A stretch of 57,205 nucleotides of DNA, from positions 1 to 57,205 of the forward strand of contig JAFGBI010000350.1 of NCBI GenBank assembly GCA_016933275.1, given 5' to 3'. This document shows positions 1 to 7,441 of this stretch, in pieces. The DNA comes from Polyangiaceae bacterium. Lineage in GTDB: Bacteria; Myxococcota_A; Polyangia; Polyangiales; Polyangiaceae. The number at the start of each line of letters is the position of its first letter. The stretch's first letter is position 1. The position numbers and the translations under genes are program-made. A model generated the notes under the pieces. It did not search any database, was not told where the DNA came from, and saw nothing but the letters and a program-made list of their open reading frames with translations.

Positions 1-84
1 CGGGCCAGCCCCGCCCGGGCCTCGCCTGCGGGCCAGCCCCGCCCGGGCCTCGCCTGCGGGCCAGCCCCGCCCGGGCCTCGCCTG
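1..84. repeat. 28-bp tandem repeat, three copies
   Basis: Three identical head-to-tail copies of a 28-bp GC-rich unit start at 1, 29 and 57. The window begins inside the array, so more copies may lie to the left. The unit is rich in CCCGGGC and GGGCC palindromic cores. No ORF is supported across it. It could be a minisatellite or part of the end of a mobile element. Confidence 0.85.
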
Positions 85-100
85 CGGTGAAGGACGACGC

Positions 101-149
101 CGCGTCAAGATTCGCGCGGCCGGGCGCCGCAACGGCACTCCTTGACGCG
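101..149. repeat. Inverted repeat, 9-bp arms
   Basis: The arm CGCGTCAAG at 101-109 is perfectly inverted as CTTGACGCG at 141-149. It lies just beyond the tandem array in gene-free DNA. A protein-binding site is possible, but nothing in the sequence identifies the binder. Confidence 0.4.
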
Positions 150-403
150 CTCCGCGGCGTGCTACCCGAAGGGGCGGGTGACATCCAGGGACCGGCCCAC
201 GGGTGCACACGAGAACGAGCGCCAAACGGAGTTGTGCCTAGTGTGGGGGGCCCCCATTTGTAGGAGGAATTCCTAATCGCTCTCGTTCTCCTGTGCGCCC
301 ACGGGCCGGAAGTAACACGCGGCTCCGCGCCCTCGGGGCGAGCGACGTCAGCCCCGACGGTGCCGGCGCCCGCAACGCCCGGAAACGGCGCCATTTCTCG
401 GGA

Positions 404-493
404 AGCGGCGAGATTCCGGAACCCGTTCCGCAGTTAGCCCGCTTCATCCTTGCGAGCGGCGGGATTCCGGAACCCGTTCCGCATTTAGCTCGC
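404..493. repeat. Two direct repeats each holding a CGGAAC/GTTCCG palindrome
   Basis: Two near-identical copies of about 39 bp (404-442 and 455-493) are spaced 51 bp apart. Each contains the arms CGGAAC and GTTCCG separated by CC. Repeated palindromes of this kind, upstream of genes for ribbon-helix-helix DNA-binding proteins, are typical of operators, iterons or partition sites. Which of these applies cannot be told from the sequence. Confidence 0.6.
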
Positions 494-500
494 GGCCACG

Positions 501-596
501 CCGTGTAACACACGGCCCGCTCCGCCCCGCGTTGTGTGTGACACGGCCACCGGCTCCGCGCCGAGCCTGCCCGGGCTGCTCGTGTATCACACACGG
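501..596. promoter_or_regulatory. Cluster of CCGTGT/ACACGG inverted repeats
   Basis: A perfect inverted repeat with 6-bp arms, CCGTGT and ACACGG, lies at 501-515. A related site with 5-bp arms CGTGT and ACACG lies at 581-595. A half-site, TGTGTGTGACACGG, lies between them at 533-546. This arrangement looks like a multi-site operator or iteron array. Confidence 0.5.
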
Positions 597-1111
597 CCCG
601 CGCGCCCGAACCTGCCGGCCCGCGGGATGCCCCGCTCCGCCTGCCACGTTGTCACGCCCGGCCTGGATATTCTTGACTTCGCCTCGCCCGGGCTCCGAAC
701 CCGCGGCCGCGCTCGGCCCCGCGCTCGGCCCCGCGCTAACCACGCGGAATCGTTGCGCATACATGTAGGCAAAGGGGGTATATGGGCCCCCCTCTCACGA
801 CAGAAGGTTGCCCCCGGAACGCGGATTTGCCGTTTTCATTTTGACTTACCGCGGGAATTTGCGTGCGACGTCGCGCGGTTACCCGACACACACCTTCGCG
901 CACCCGCAATTTCCCGGCGCTTCACGCGCGGCCGGCCCTCCCCGGGGATGGTAAGCCCGCTGGTAAGCCGCGCTTGCCGCGTCTTTTCCGCGGCGCCGTC
1001 GAGGTCGCCACACTTTCGCGCGGGGTTTTCGTGGAAAGTGGTGGTAACTCGCGGGGTTTTTGGGGTGGCTTTCCAGCCTTGCACGCTGTGTGATGTGTGG
1101 TAAGGTAGCGT

Positions 1112-1330
1112 ATGGCAAGAATGACTCCAACCCAGTGCCTGTTCCCCGAAGCCGAGATCGAACGGCTCCGCGCGTCGTCCGCGGCAAGCGGCCGATCCGT
1201 CGCGTCGATCGTTCGCGCGGCAGTCCGTGCGCACCTCTCGCCGGGGCAGTCGGTTCAGGAGCTCGTGGCCGGGCTCGACGCGGCCCAGCGGGATTTCCTC
1301 ACCTCGCTCGGACTCGGGGTGTCGCCATGA
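1112..1330 (+). CDS. Small ribbon-helix-helix (CopG/Arc-like) DNA-binding protein
   Basis: A 72-residue protein. The segment FPEAEIERLRASSAASGRS followed by a hydrophobic VASIVRAAVRAHL helix matches a short ribbon-helix-helix fold: one beta strand and two helices forming a dimer that binds an operator. The ATG at 1112 has TAAGG seven bases upstream. The stop codon overlaps the ATG of the next gene, indicating translational coupling. A role in repressing the module or in partition is inferred from the palindromic repeats upstream. The fold call rests on pattern only. Confidence 0.65.
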   Translation: MARMTPTQCLFPEAEIERLRASSAASGRSVASIVRAAVRAHLSPGQSVQELVAGLDAAQRDFLTSLGLGVSP

Positions 1331-1833
1331 CGCCCGCGGAGCGACTCGAGATTCACCGCTTGGCGGCCGAGGGTGCGTCCGCGCGTGCCATAGCCCGCCA
1401 GCTTGGCGTATCACACCCGACGATCGCGGTGGAGCTTCGGCGGCCCGCGCCGGTCGAAGCCGCGCCGGTCGAAGCCGAGCCCCCCACCGACGTGGACTCC
1501 CTTGGCTGCGCGCAAGAGCTACTCCGGGATGTTCAGTCGGCGCGCCGCGCCGCACTGGCCGAGGGCGACGCGGCGATTGCGGGTAGGCTCGCTCGCACGG
1601 AAGCCATGGCCCTGGCGGTGCTAGCGCGCGTCGAGTCGCACCAGCAATGCGAGCGTGACGGATTTTGGACGTCCTACGCCGATCTTGAACGCGGTAGGGC
1701 GGCCTACCGGGAGCGAGTTGTGCGCTTGACGGCGCAGCCACTGACGTGTTCGCGATGCGGTGCCCGGCTTCGCGCCGAGGTCGCGGGCGTGCCAGCTGAG
1801 CACCTCGACGCAATCGAGCGCGGCGGGGCGTAG
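1327..1833 (+). CDS. HTH protein with C-terminal zinc ribbon
   Basis: A 168-residue protein whose ATG overlaps the stop of the preceding gene. Residues 1-37 (MTPAERLEIHRLAAEGASAR to SHPTIAVELRRP) form a helix-turn-helix like those in IS30-type transposases and small terminase-like phage proteins. The middle is helical and Ala/Arg-rich. The C-terminus has a CSRCG pair that could be half of a zinc ribbon. A duplicated PVEAAPVEAEP linker follows the HTH. It probably binds DNA; transposase or terminase activity is not supported because no catalytic domain is visible. Confidence 0.6.
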   Translation: MTPAERLEIHRLAAEGASARAIARQLGVSHPTIAVELRRPAPVEAAPVEAEPPTDVDSLGCAQELLRDVQSARRAALAEGDAAIAGRLARTEAMALAVLARVESHQQCERDGFWTSYADLERGRAAYRERVVRLTAQPLTCSRCGARLRAEVAGVPAEHLDAIERGGA

Positions 1834-1889
1834 GGCTCGCTCATCCCTTCACACTCACCGCAACCTGACGCCGGGGCAACGCGCCGGAG

Positions 1890-1941
1890 GGATGTTCACG
1901 CGCGAACCAAATGGTTCACGGCGCGCGCCGCGTGAACATCC
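1890..1941. promoter_or_regulatory. Operator-like 13-bp perfect inverted repeat
   Basis: GGATGTTCACGCG (1890-1902) is perfectly inverted at 1929-1941. A third GTTCACG half-site and a GAACCA/TGGTTC palindrome sit between the arms. It lies 82 bp upstream of the second ribbon-helix-helix gene, the usual place for an autoregulatory operator or a centromere-like site. The half-site resembles part of a ParB parS site, but the arms are too far apart for a canonical parS. Confidence 0.6.
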
Positions 1942-2023
1942 TGGACCGCAGTATTTCCGGCAGTTCCGCGAGCCAAAATGTTACGTCCTCGACAGTCGCG
2001 ATCGCGCTGGTATACCTGATTGG

Positions 2024-2539
2024 ATGGCCCGAACGAATCCCGTAGTAGCGAGCGTGCGGCTCACCCCGCGGCAAGCTCGCAAGCTCGATAACCTCGCCCG
2101 CGTGCAAGGCACAACCCGGTCGGCAATTTTGCGAGCGTCGGTTGGCGCGGGCGTCGATCGCGTCGCGTCGCTCGCGACGCCCGGCGAGTTGCGCGTGGCT
2201 GCGACGCTTGATCCCGAGCGTCGCACCGCGTTTTTGTTTGCCCGCGCCGATCGCAAGCTTGCGAGTGTACCCGAGGCAGATGTCCTGAATGCGCTACGCA
2301 AGGTGCTGGGCGATCCCGAAGCGACCGCCGAGGATTTGCAAGCCGTCATCGCGGGCGCCTCGCCGGACGAAGCGCTCGCGTTGCTTGCGGCGCTACTTGG
2401 CGAGCTTGGCCTCATACCGGCTGTCTCGACTGCGAAGCCCACGCCGACGAAATCGAGCGTATCACTCGACGGCGCGCAAGCACTCACTGTCTTGGAGCAC
2501 ATGCTTCGTGGCGCCTTGCGTGAGGATGATCATGTTTGA
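2024..2539 (+). CDS. Ribbon-helix-helix protein with extended C-terminal domain
   Basis: A 171-residue protein. Residues 6-45 (VVASVRLTPRQARKLDNLAR and following) match a CopG-type ribbon-helix-helix domain. The rest is an Ala/Leu-rich helical region with no recognised family. I chose the ATG at 2024 because the longer open frame upstream crosses the inverted repeat and has no domain-like sequence. The gene overlaps the start of the next one by eight bases. It probably binds the inverted repeat upstream; that is inference. Confidence 0.65.
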   Translation: MARTNPVVASVRLTPRQARKLDNLARVQGTTRSAILRASVGAGVDRVASLATPGELRVAATLDPERRTAFLFARADRKLASVPEADVLNALRKVLGDPEATAEDLQAVIAGASPDEALALLAALLGELGLIPAVSTAKPTPTKSSVSLDGAQALTVLEHMLRGALREDDHV

Positions 2540-2753
2540 CACGCTCGACCCGACCGCTGTGCACGACGCGCTACTTGTGGCGCTCGACCTCGAGCCCGGT
2601 GCATCCCTGAATGACCTGCGACGCGCAGTCGATGCCCTCTCGCCCGCCGATGCACTCGCGACGTTGCGCGCCGTTCTGGATCTCGCTGGTCTCGATGTCG
2701 ATGCCGAGCTTGCGGCCCGCGAATCTGACTACCTACTACGAGGAGAAATCTAA
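2532..2753 (+). CDS. Small acidic helical protein, unknown
   Basis: A 73-residue acidic protein (FDTLDPTAVHDALLVALDLEP at the start). An upstream GAGG six bases before the ATG at 2532 favours this start over the ATG at 2526. Its ALSPADALATLRAVLDLAGLDVD segment resembles the C-terminal ASPDEALALLAALLGELGL segment of the preceding protein. The two may therefore share a small helical domain, split off or duplicated. The stop overlaps the start of the next gene. No function can be assigned. Confidence 0.55.
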   Translation: MFDTLDPTAVHDALLVALDLEPGASLNDLRRAVDALSPADALATLRAVLDLAGLDVDAELAARESDYLLRGEI

Positions 2754-3721
2754 TGCTCGTCGCCCAGAAGACCGACCCGACTACGATCGTCCACGATCCC
2801 TGGCAAGAAATCGCCGAACAGATCGCCGCGCGCGTGCTCGGCTACGATCACGTCGCGGTTGCGCGGCTGCGGCACCCCGCGAACCACGTGCAAATGCCAC
2901 TCGATTCGCCTCTTGATGCGCGGTTGCGCGAAGCGCGCGCGGAAGCGGCGGATATTCGCGCGGCGGCGAAGCGAGTCGATACGTCGTCGGATCCGCGCGC
3001 ACAGGCGGCCCGGGATGTGCTCGCCGATGCGCTGGTTCGCGCCGAATCGCGTGTCGATTCGCTGTCTGGCTTCCGCGACGCATTTGCGGCCGGTGCCGAT
3101 TCGTATCGCGAAGCCCTCATCGCCGAGAGAGACGCAAATTTGCGCCTCCACGCCTGCGAGCCTGAGGATGCCGCCGCCGCATCGATCGCAGTCGCGACGG
3201 CACAAGCCGCGACACGGAAGGCACTTCGCACCGGGCTGGCCTTGATCGACGCTTGGCGCGCGAGTGCCGCCCCGGTGTGCCCGGCGCTGACCGAGGCCAT
3301 GGCTCGCGCGGCCGCCATCCAGCAACAAATCGATTCGCTCCGCTCGCGGTCGCCGCCGAGCCCGAAGACACCCGGTGTGATCATTGGACCGCGATCATCT
3401 TGGCGCGCGCCAAGCACGCGAGGGGGTAGCACTGTGGCCGCGCGTCGCCCCTACGTCGGACTGCTCGCGATCGGCTACACGTGCCGCGACGTGGCCGACG
3501 GTCGCGTGCCTGCGGACGTGCTTGCGACCTTGCCACCGGGGATGGTTGAAGCGGCGCGTGCTTTTGTGCGCGGCAACGGCCCCGCTCCAAAAAGGCTTGA
3601 CCTCGACGCACAAGGCCGGCGCGAAGCCGCGCGCGCGGTTGCAAGGCGGATCGGTGACGGCGACGCGCTCGCGGCGTGTCCGTGGGTTCCGCGCCGCAGG
3701 CACTCGAGTCCAGCAACCTAA
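2753..3721 (+). CDS. Ala/Arg-rich helical protein, unknown
   Basis: A 322-residue protein with a strong AGGAG site eight bases before the ATG and a one-base overlap with the preceding stop. Residues 60-200 are predicted by eye to be long Ala-rich helices, possibly a coiled coil. Residues 205-225 are a Pro/Ser linker, followed by a second globular-looking region (RRPYVGLLAIGYTCRDVADG onward). The tail contains GDGDALAAC, which recurs near the end of the protein at 3994-4422. A hairpin terminator follows 45 bases after the stop, closing the 1112-3721 operon. No family recognised. Confidence 0.55.
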   Translation: MLVAQKTDPTTIVHDPWQEIAEQIAARVLGYDHVAVARLRHPANHVQMPLDSPLDARLREARAEAADIRAAAKRVDTSSDPRAQAARDVLADALVRAESRVDSLSGFRDAFAAGADSYREALIAERDANLRLHACEPEDAAAASIAVATAQAATRKALRTGLALIDAWRASAAPVCPALTEAMARAAAIQQQIDSLRSRSPPSPKTPGVIIGPRSSWRAPSTRGGSTVAARRPYVGLLAIGYTCRDVADGRVPADVLATLPPGMVEAARAFVRGNGPAPKRLDLDAQGRREAARAVARRIGDGDALAACPWVPRRRHSSPAT

Positions 3722-3765
3722 CCCGCGGCCCTCCCCGCGGCCCGGCGTCTCCTATCGCCGGGGGC

Positions 3766-3800
3766 ACGCCCCGCCGAGATCCACGGCGGGGCGTTGCTGT
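3766..3800 (+). terminator. Hairpin terminator after the five-gene operon
   Basis: Arms of 11 perfectly paired bases (3766-3776 and 3784-3794) enclose a 7-base loop and are followed by a moderately T-rich stretch. The position just after the stop at 3721 fits an intrinsic terminator, although the T tract is weak. Confidence 0.6.
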
Positions 3801-3997
3801 ATTTGCGCACCCGGGCGGAGCTCCACCGCCGGCACGCGGCCAATGCGATGCGACGCCTGGCGGCGGCCGCGCCCACGGACCGCACCCGTCGCGGGGGACG
3901 GTGCGACTCGACCGCCTCGCGGGAATGGCGCCGGGCCCGCCGGGCGATCCGTCACGCCGAAGCCTTCGAGGCGCAAGCGCGGGCGATGAAGTCGTGA
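3794..3997 (+). CDS. Possible small basic protein
   Basis: A 67-residue Arg/Ala-rich open frame from a TTG at 3794. An internal ATG at 3848 would give 49 residues and avoids the terminator hairpin that overlaps the TTG. The helical basic end (REWRRARRAIRHAEAFEAQA) could bind nucleic acid. Its TGA overlaps the GTG of the next gene, and this coupling is the main reason to take it as real. Confidence 0.35.
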   Translation: MLYLRTRAELHRRHAANAMRRLAAAAPTDRTRRGGRCDSTASREWRRARRAIRHAEAFEAQARAMKS

Positions 3998-4422
3998 TCG
4001 CATACATCATCACGGAACACGGCTCAGGCGTCTTGCCCCGCGGGCGCATCGGATCGTTCCGAGTGGCGGGGTATGGCCCGAGTCGATCCGCCGCGCGCAT
4101 CGACGCGGGCCCGGAGTGGCGCCAGGCCGTCGAGGTGCCGGCAACCGTCGCCGCGTGCGCGGCGTTGGACGTGGGCGAGGCCGTCGAAGTGATCGACGGC
4201 GAGCTTCGCGCGGCGGGCGAGGCCGACCTCGCCGTCTCGCATCCCGTCGCTTGCCTCGCCTTGGACCGCGTGCGCATCCTCGGCGACGAGGCCGCCGCGG
4301 CAGTGGACCGAGCCCAGGTCCTCCTTTGCGCCCGTGCGCTGCAAGGGGATGGCGACGCCCTGGCAGCGTGCGCCCAGGCCGTCCGCGACGCCTGCCCGCC
4401 GACGTCACGGACGGGCGGATAG
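3994..4422 (+). CDS. Unknown protein sharing a GDGDALAAC tail motif
   Basis: A 142-residue protein from a GTG overlapping the preceding stop. It begins with a strand-rich segment (IAYIITEHGSGVLPRGRIGSF), has a central acidic alternating helix/strand region, and ends with GDGDALAACAQAVRDACPP. That motif also ends the 322-residue protein upstream, so the two tails may be homologous. The open frame extends further upstream, but that part is Pro/Arg-rich and reads as non-coding. No family recognised. Confidence 0.5.
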   Translation: MIAYIITEHGSGVLPRGRIGSFRVAGYGPSRSAARIDAGPEWRQAVEVPATVAACAALDVGEAVEVIDGELRAAGEADLAVSHPVACLALDRVRILGDEAAAAVDRAQVLLCARALQGDGDALAACAQAVRDACPPTSRTGG

Positions 4423-4615
4423 GCGCCCGTCGGCGCGCGTCCAGGGTTGCGTCCAAGAACGGGGCTTCTACCCTACGGATGCGCAGCCCGCCGAGTGGTA
4501 CGAACGCACCAAGCGCACCATTTTCCTTGACGTGGCCGTCCAACCTGACCAAGGTAGTGAAATCAAACCCCGCGGGGAGCTACCGGTGGTTGCCGGTCCC
4601 TGCGCATTGTACCCC

Positions 4616-4640
4616 CGGAGGGCTGCTAGTCAGCCCTCCG
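4616..4640. terminator. 10-bp perfect hairpin between module and NYN gene
   Basis: CGGAGGGCTG (4616-4625) pairs perfectly with 4631-4640 around the loop CTAGT. No T tract follows on either strand, so it may be a terminator for the upstream gene or a leader structure of the nuclease gene, which starts 48 bases later. Confidence 0.45.
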
Positions 4641-4688
4641 AATTCATTTGGGGGCGTCTTCGTTGCTTCCGCGGCGTAGAATCGTGGA

Positions 4689-5312
4689 ATGATCGACGAG
4701 ACTGGGAGGGGCGCTGGCGTCGTTCGCGTTCGCGCATTCGTTGATTTCTGGAACTTCACCCTGTCGGTCAAGGCCTGGCGCGACGGTTTCCCTCTTGATT
4801 GGCAGCGCTTCGGGCCTTGGCTAACCGAGAAGGCTGGGGCGTTGCTTTCGGAGCGAACGGCCTACGCCGGCTTGCACCTCTACATGTCCTACGATCCGGC
4901 AAAGCAGGACGGGGATGCGAAGCTCAAGAACTGGGCGAAGAACGTGCTCGACAGGTTCCCGGGCGTCGAGGTCGTGCTACTCGAACGAAAGGCGAAGGCG
5001 CCCCCGAAGTGTCCGCGATGTTTTGAATCAATCAAGCGCTGTCCGAAGTGCGACGGCGACATGAGGGGCACCGTGGAGAAGGGCGTCGACACCACCCTGG
5101 TCACGGACATGATCCGGCTCGCTTGGGAGGATGCCTACGACGTGGCGGTGCTCGTGACGAGCGACCGCGACTTCATCCCGGCCGTGGAGTTCCTCAACAA
5201 GAAAGGCCGGCGCGTGATCAACGGGTACTTTCCGCCGCAAGGCTCGGACCTGGCTGCGAAGTGCTGGGCGAACATACGCCTCGTGCCCGACCTCGCCGAA
5301 CTGGAGCGTTGA
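4689..5312 (+). CDS. NYN (PIN-like) nuclease with internal zinc ribbon
   Basis: A 207-residue protein with the NYN-domain pattern: FVDFWNF near residue 17 gives the first acidic residue (Asp19), EKGVDTTLVTDMI the second cluster, and TSDRDFIPAV the third. NYN domains of the LabA/YacP group are metal-dependent ribonucleases related to PIN domains. A CPRC...CPKC zinc ribbon (about residues 108-121) is inserted just before the second acidic motif. It is the last gene of the accessory module and lies beside tRNA-Thr. Processing or decay of RNA is likely; a defence role is possible but unproven. Confidence 0.85.
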   Translation: MIDETGRGAGVVRVRAFVDFWNFTLSVKAWRDGFPLDWQRFGPWLTEKAGALLSERTAYAGLHLYMSYDPAKQDGDAKLKNWAKNVLDRFPGVEVVLLERKAKAPPKCPRCFESIKRCPKCDGDMRGTVEKGVDTTLVTDMIRLAWEDAYDVAVLVTSDRDFIPAVEFLNKKGRRVINGYFPPQGSDLAAKCWANIRLVPDLAELER

Positions 5313-5318
5313 CGGCCG

Positions 5319-5337
5319 CGCCCGGTTCGCCCGGGTG
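5319..5337 (+). terminator. Weak hairpin after the NYN gene
   Basis: Seven-base arms (5319-5325 and 5331-5337, one G-T pair) with a 5-base loop lie seven bases after the NYN stop, followed by GGGGGCTTTC. This is a poor intrinsic terminator candidate. Confidence 0.3.
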
Positions 5338-5416
5338 GGGGCTTTCGTGCGTCTCGAGGTACCCGTTCAGGTACCCGGTGCCGCCCTCGCCAACCGCGAA
5401 TCTGGCGTTTTCTTCG

Positions 5417-5489
<73 letters not shown>

Positions 5490-5682
5490 GAGGGGCAGAG
5501 AGGATACGCCGGGGCGACCGCGAGTCAAGGGGCAGGCCCCGGCACGAATTCCGCCGTCAGCGGCGTGACGAGGCCGGCGCGCGTGCACGATGGTCACGCT
5601 GGAGTAGGATGCGCCCCGCGCTCGGCCAGAGGACCGCCTCCGCCGGCGCCGCGCGGAACCGAGACCCTCCAAAAGCTCCACC

Positions 5683-6861
5683 ATGTTCGCTCGCTCGCTC
5701 AACATCCGTGGCTTCCGGTTCGCCGGGATCCCCGCCGGCATCAAGAAGCAGGCCGACGCGCTCGATCTCGGCCTGGTCGTGGCCGACCAGCTAGCGGTCG
5801 TGGCCGGGGCGTTCACACGCAACCTCGTGCGCGCTGCGCCGGTCGTGGTGGCGGAGCGCCGGATCAGGAGCGGTACGGCCCGTGCGATCCTGGTCAACAG
5901 CGGGAACGCGAACGCGTGCACGGGCGAGCCGGGCATGACCGCCACCTTGGAGACGACCGCGGCCGTGGCCAAGGCGCTCGGCATCGAGCCCGACCAGGTG
6001 CTCCCTGCCTCCACGGGTGTCATCGGGGCGGTCTTGCCGACGGCGAGGATCATCGACGCCCTGCCGCACCTCGTCCGGGGACTCGGCGAAAGCGCCGAGC
6101 CGTTCTCGCGGGCGATCATGACGACCGATCGCTGGCCCAAGCTCGCTACCGCCCGCGCGGGCGCAGCGTCCGTGCTCGGGATCGCGAAGGGAGCCGGCAT
6201 GATCCACCCCGACGTGGGCCCACCCCAGGCGACCATGCTTGCGTTCCTGTTCACGGATGCTCTCGCTGACCAGGCCACGCTCGCGGACGCGCTCTACGGG
6301 GCCTGCGACGCCACCTTCAACGCGGCCACCGTCGATGGCGATACCAGCACGAACGACACCGTGCTCGCGCTGGCGTCCGGAGCGGCCGGCGTCGCGCCCG
6401 CTGCGACCGAGCTGCGCTGGGCCTTCGCCCGGGTCGGCGACGCGCTCGCCCGGTCGATGGTGCGCGACGGCGAGGGCGCGAGCCACGTCGCCGAGCTCAC
6501 CGTGCGGGGGCTCGCCTCGGACACGGACGCGCGCGTCGTCGCCAAGACGGTCGCCACCTCGCTATTGGTGAAGACAGCGCTCTTCGGCCGCGACTCGAAC
6601 TGGGGTCGGATCCTGGCGGCGGCGGGGCGCGCGGGGATCCCGTTCGATCCGAGCCGGGCCGCGCTGGCCATCGGCGGCGTGCCCATCCTCCGCGACGGGC
6701 TGCCGCTCGGGGCGGACGCGGAGTCCCTGGCCACCGCCGCGATGCAGAACGAAACCTACCCGATCGAGCTGGTGCTCGGGGACGGACCCGGCACCGCTCG
6801 GTACCTCACGAGCGACCTCGGTCACGGTTACGTCGACGTCAACGCGGGCTACCGCACGTGA
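5683..6861 (+). CDS. argJ: ArgJ, glutamate N-acetyltransferase / ornithine acetyltransferase
   Basis: A 392-residue protein, normal for ArgJ. It transfers acetyl from N-acetylornithine to glutamate in arginine synthesis and may also use acetyl-CoA. Family motifs include LVNSGNANACTG (about 70-82), PASTGVIG, and the autoprocessing site KGAGM...ATMLAFLFTDA. The nucleophile is Thr184, exposed when the precursor cleaves itself between Ala and Thr. The usual short link before ATM is expanded here to IHPDVGPPQ, a few residues longer than the common APNM or QPDM. The stop overlaps the GTG of a PDZ lipoprotein gene. Confidence 0.95.
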   Translation: MFARSLNIRGFRFAGIPAGIKKQADALDLGLVVADQLAVVAGAFTRNLVRAAPVVVAERRIRSGTARAILVNSGNANACTGEPGMTATLETTAAVAKALGIEPDQVLPASTGVIGAVLPTARIIDALPHLVRGLGESAEPFSRAIMTTDRWPKLATARAGAASVLGIAKGAGMIHPDVGPPQATMLAFLFTDALADQATLADALYGACDATFNAATVDGDTSTNDTVLALASGAAGVAPAATELRWAFARVGDALARSMVRDGEGASHVAELTVRGLASDTDARVVAKTVATSLLVKTALFGRDSNWGRILAAAGRAGIPFDPSRAALAIGGVPILRDGLPLGADAESLATAAMQNETYPIELVLGDGPGTARYLTSDLGHGYVDVNAGYRT

Positions 6862-7217
6862 TCGGTGTCGCCGCCACGCGCAGCCTCCTGTTGGCGAGCC
6901 TGGCAGCCGCCTGCTCACCCCCGCCGGGCACCATCGGGGCCGTGCTCGGCCAGGCAACGGATGGGACCGTGCGCGTCCGCGAGGCGCCGGAGGGGCTGGC
7001 GGCGGCCGAGGCGGGACTCGAGCCCGGAGACCAGATCCTCCTCGTCGACGGGATGGACGTGCGAGCCTTCGATCCCGAAGAGCTTCATGACCTGTTGAGT
7101 GGCGATGTCGGCGACCCGGTGAGGGTCACGGTCCTGCGCGGCGGCGAGGTCCGTCGCCTCACGCTCGAGCGCACCCCCATCCCGAAGCAGAAACACCGGA
7201 GGAAGCTGCGCAAGTAG
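6858..7217 (+). CDS. Small PDZ-domain lipoprotein
   Basis: A 119-residue protein starting at a GTG that overlaps the argJ stop. The N-terminus (SLLLASLAAAC) is a lipoprotein signal with a LAAAC lipobox. It is followed by one PDZ domain (about 25-110): AAEAGLEPGDQILLVDGMDV is the carboxylate-loop and beta-strand region seen in HtrA-type PDZ domains. The tail is basic (KQKHRRKLRK). It probably sits in the periplasm, anchored to a membrane, and binds peptide ends. The link to argJ is positional only. Confidence 0.85.
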   Translation: MIGVAATRSLLLASLAAACSPPPGTIGAVLGQATDGTVRVREAPEGLAAAEAGLEPGDQILLVDGMDVRAFDPEELHDLLSGDVGDPVRVTVLRGGEVRRLTLERTPIPKQKHRRKLRK

Positions 7218-7441
7218 CGGCGCCGACGCCAGAACCGAACCCGGCTCCGGCACCAGAACCGAGATCAGCACGGCACCGGCGCCGGTGCCCGCAACCAGAC
7301 CGGCGCCAGAAACCGCACCGGCGCCCGCGCCGGCTCGGGCACCGGTGCCCGAGCCCCCTCGGCGCCCCCCGTCCACCACCAACCCAAAGACCAGCCAATA
7401 GCCAATAGCTATCGGCTCCCAACGTAGGGTAGCTTGTCCCC
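7218..7441 (+). other. Low-complexity CGGCACCGG spacer
   Basis: About 170 bases of imperfect CGGCACC/GGCGCC repeats followed by TAGCCAATAGCCAATAGC, a short direct repeat, just before the CheA-type gene. The second part is the most AT-rich stretch here and may hold its promoter (CGTAGGGTAG near 7423). Confidence 0.35.

Larger units (their letters stand above)
85..1111. other. Gene-poor leader of the accessory module
   Basis: About 1 kb without a convincing gene. Open frames here are arginine- and proline-rich and overlap on both strands, as expected by chance in GC-rich DNA. The stretch holds two direct copies of a palindrome-bearing repeat (404-493), a cluster of ACACGG-type inverted repeats (501-596), and G-run/C-run hairpins near 243-256 and 774-798. 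It ends in a short leader with a TAAGG ribosome-binding site in front of the first ribbon-helix-helix gene. It could be a regulatory, replication or transfer region. Confidence 0.4.

Noticed and set aside
1..84. CRISPR array
   Set aside because: The 28-bp units are directly contiguous with no spacers between them.
1890..1941. ParB parS site
   Set aside because: Half-sites resemble parS, but the arms are 26 bases apart and no parA or parB gene is nearby.
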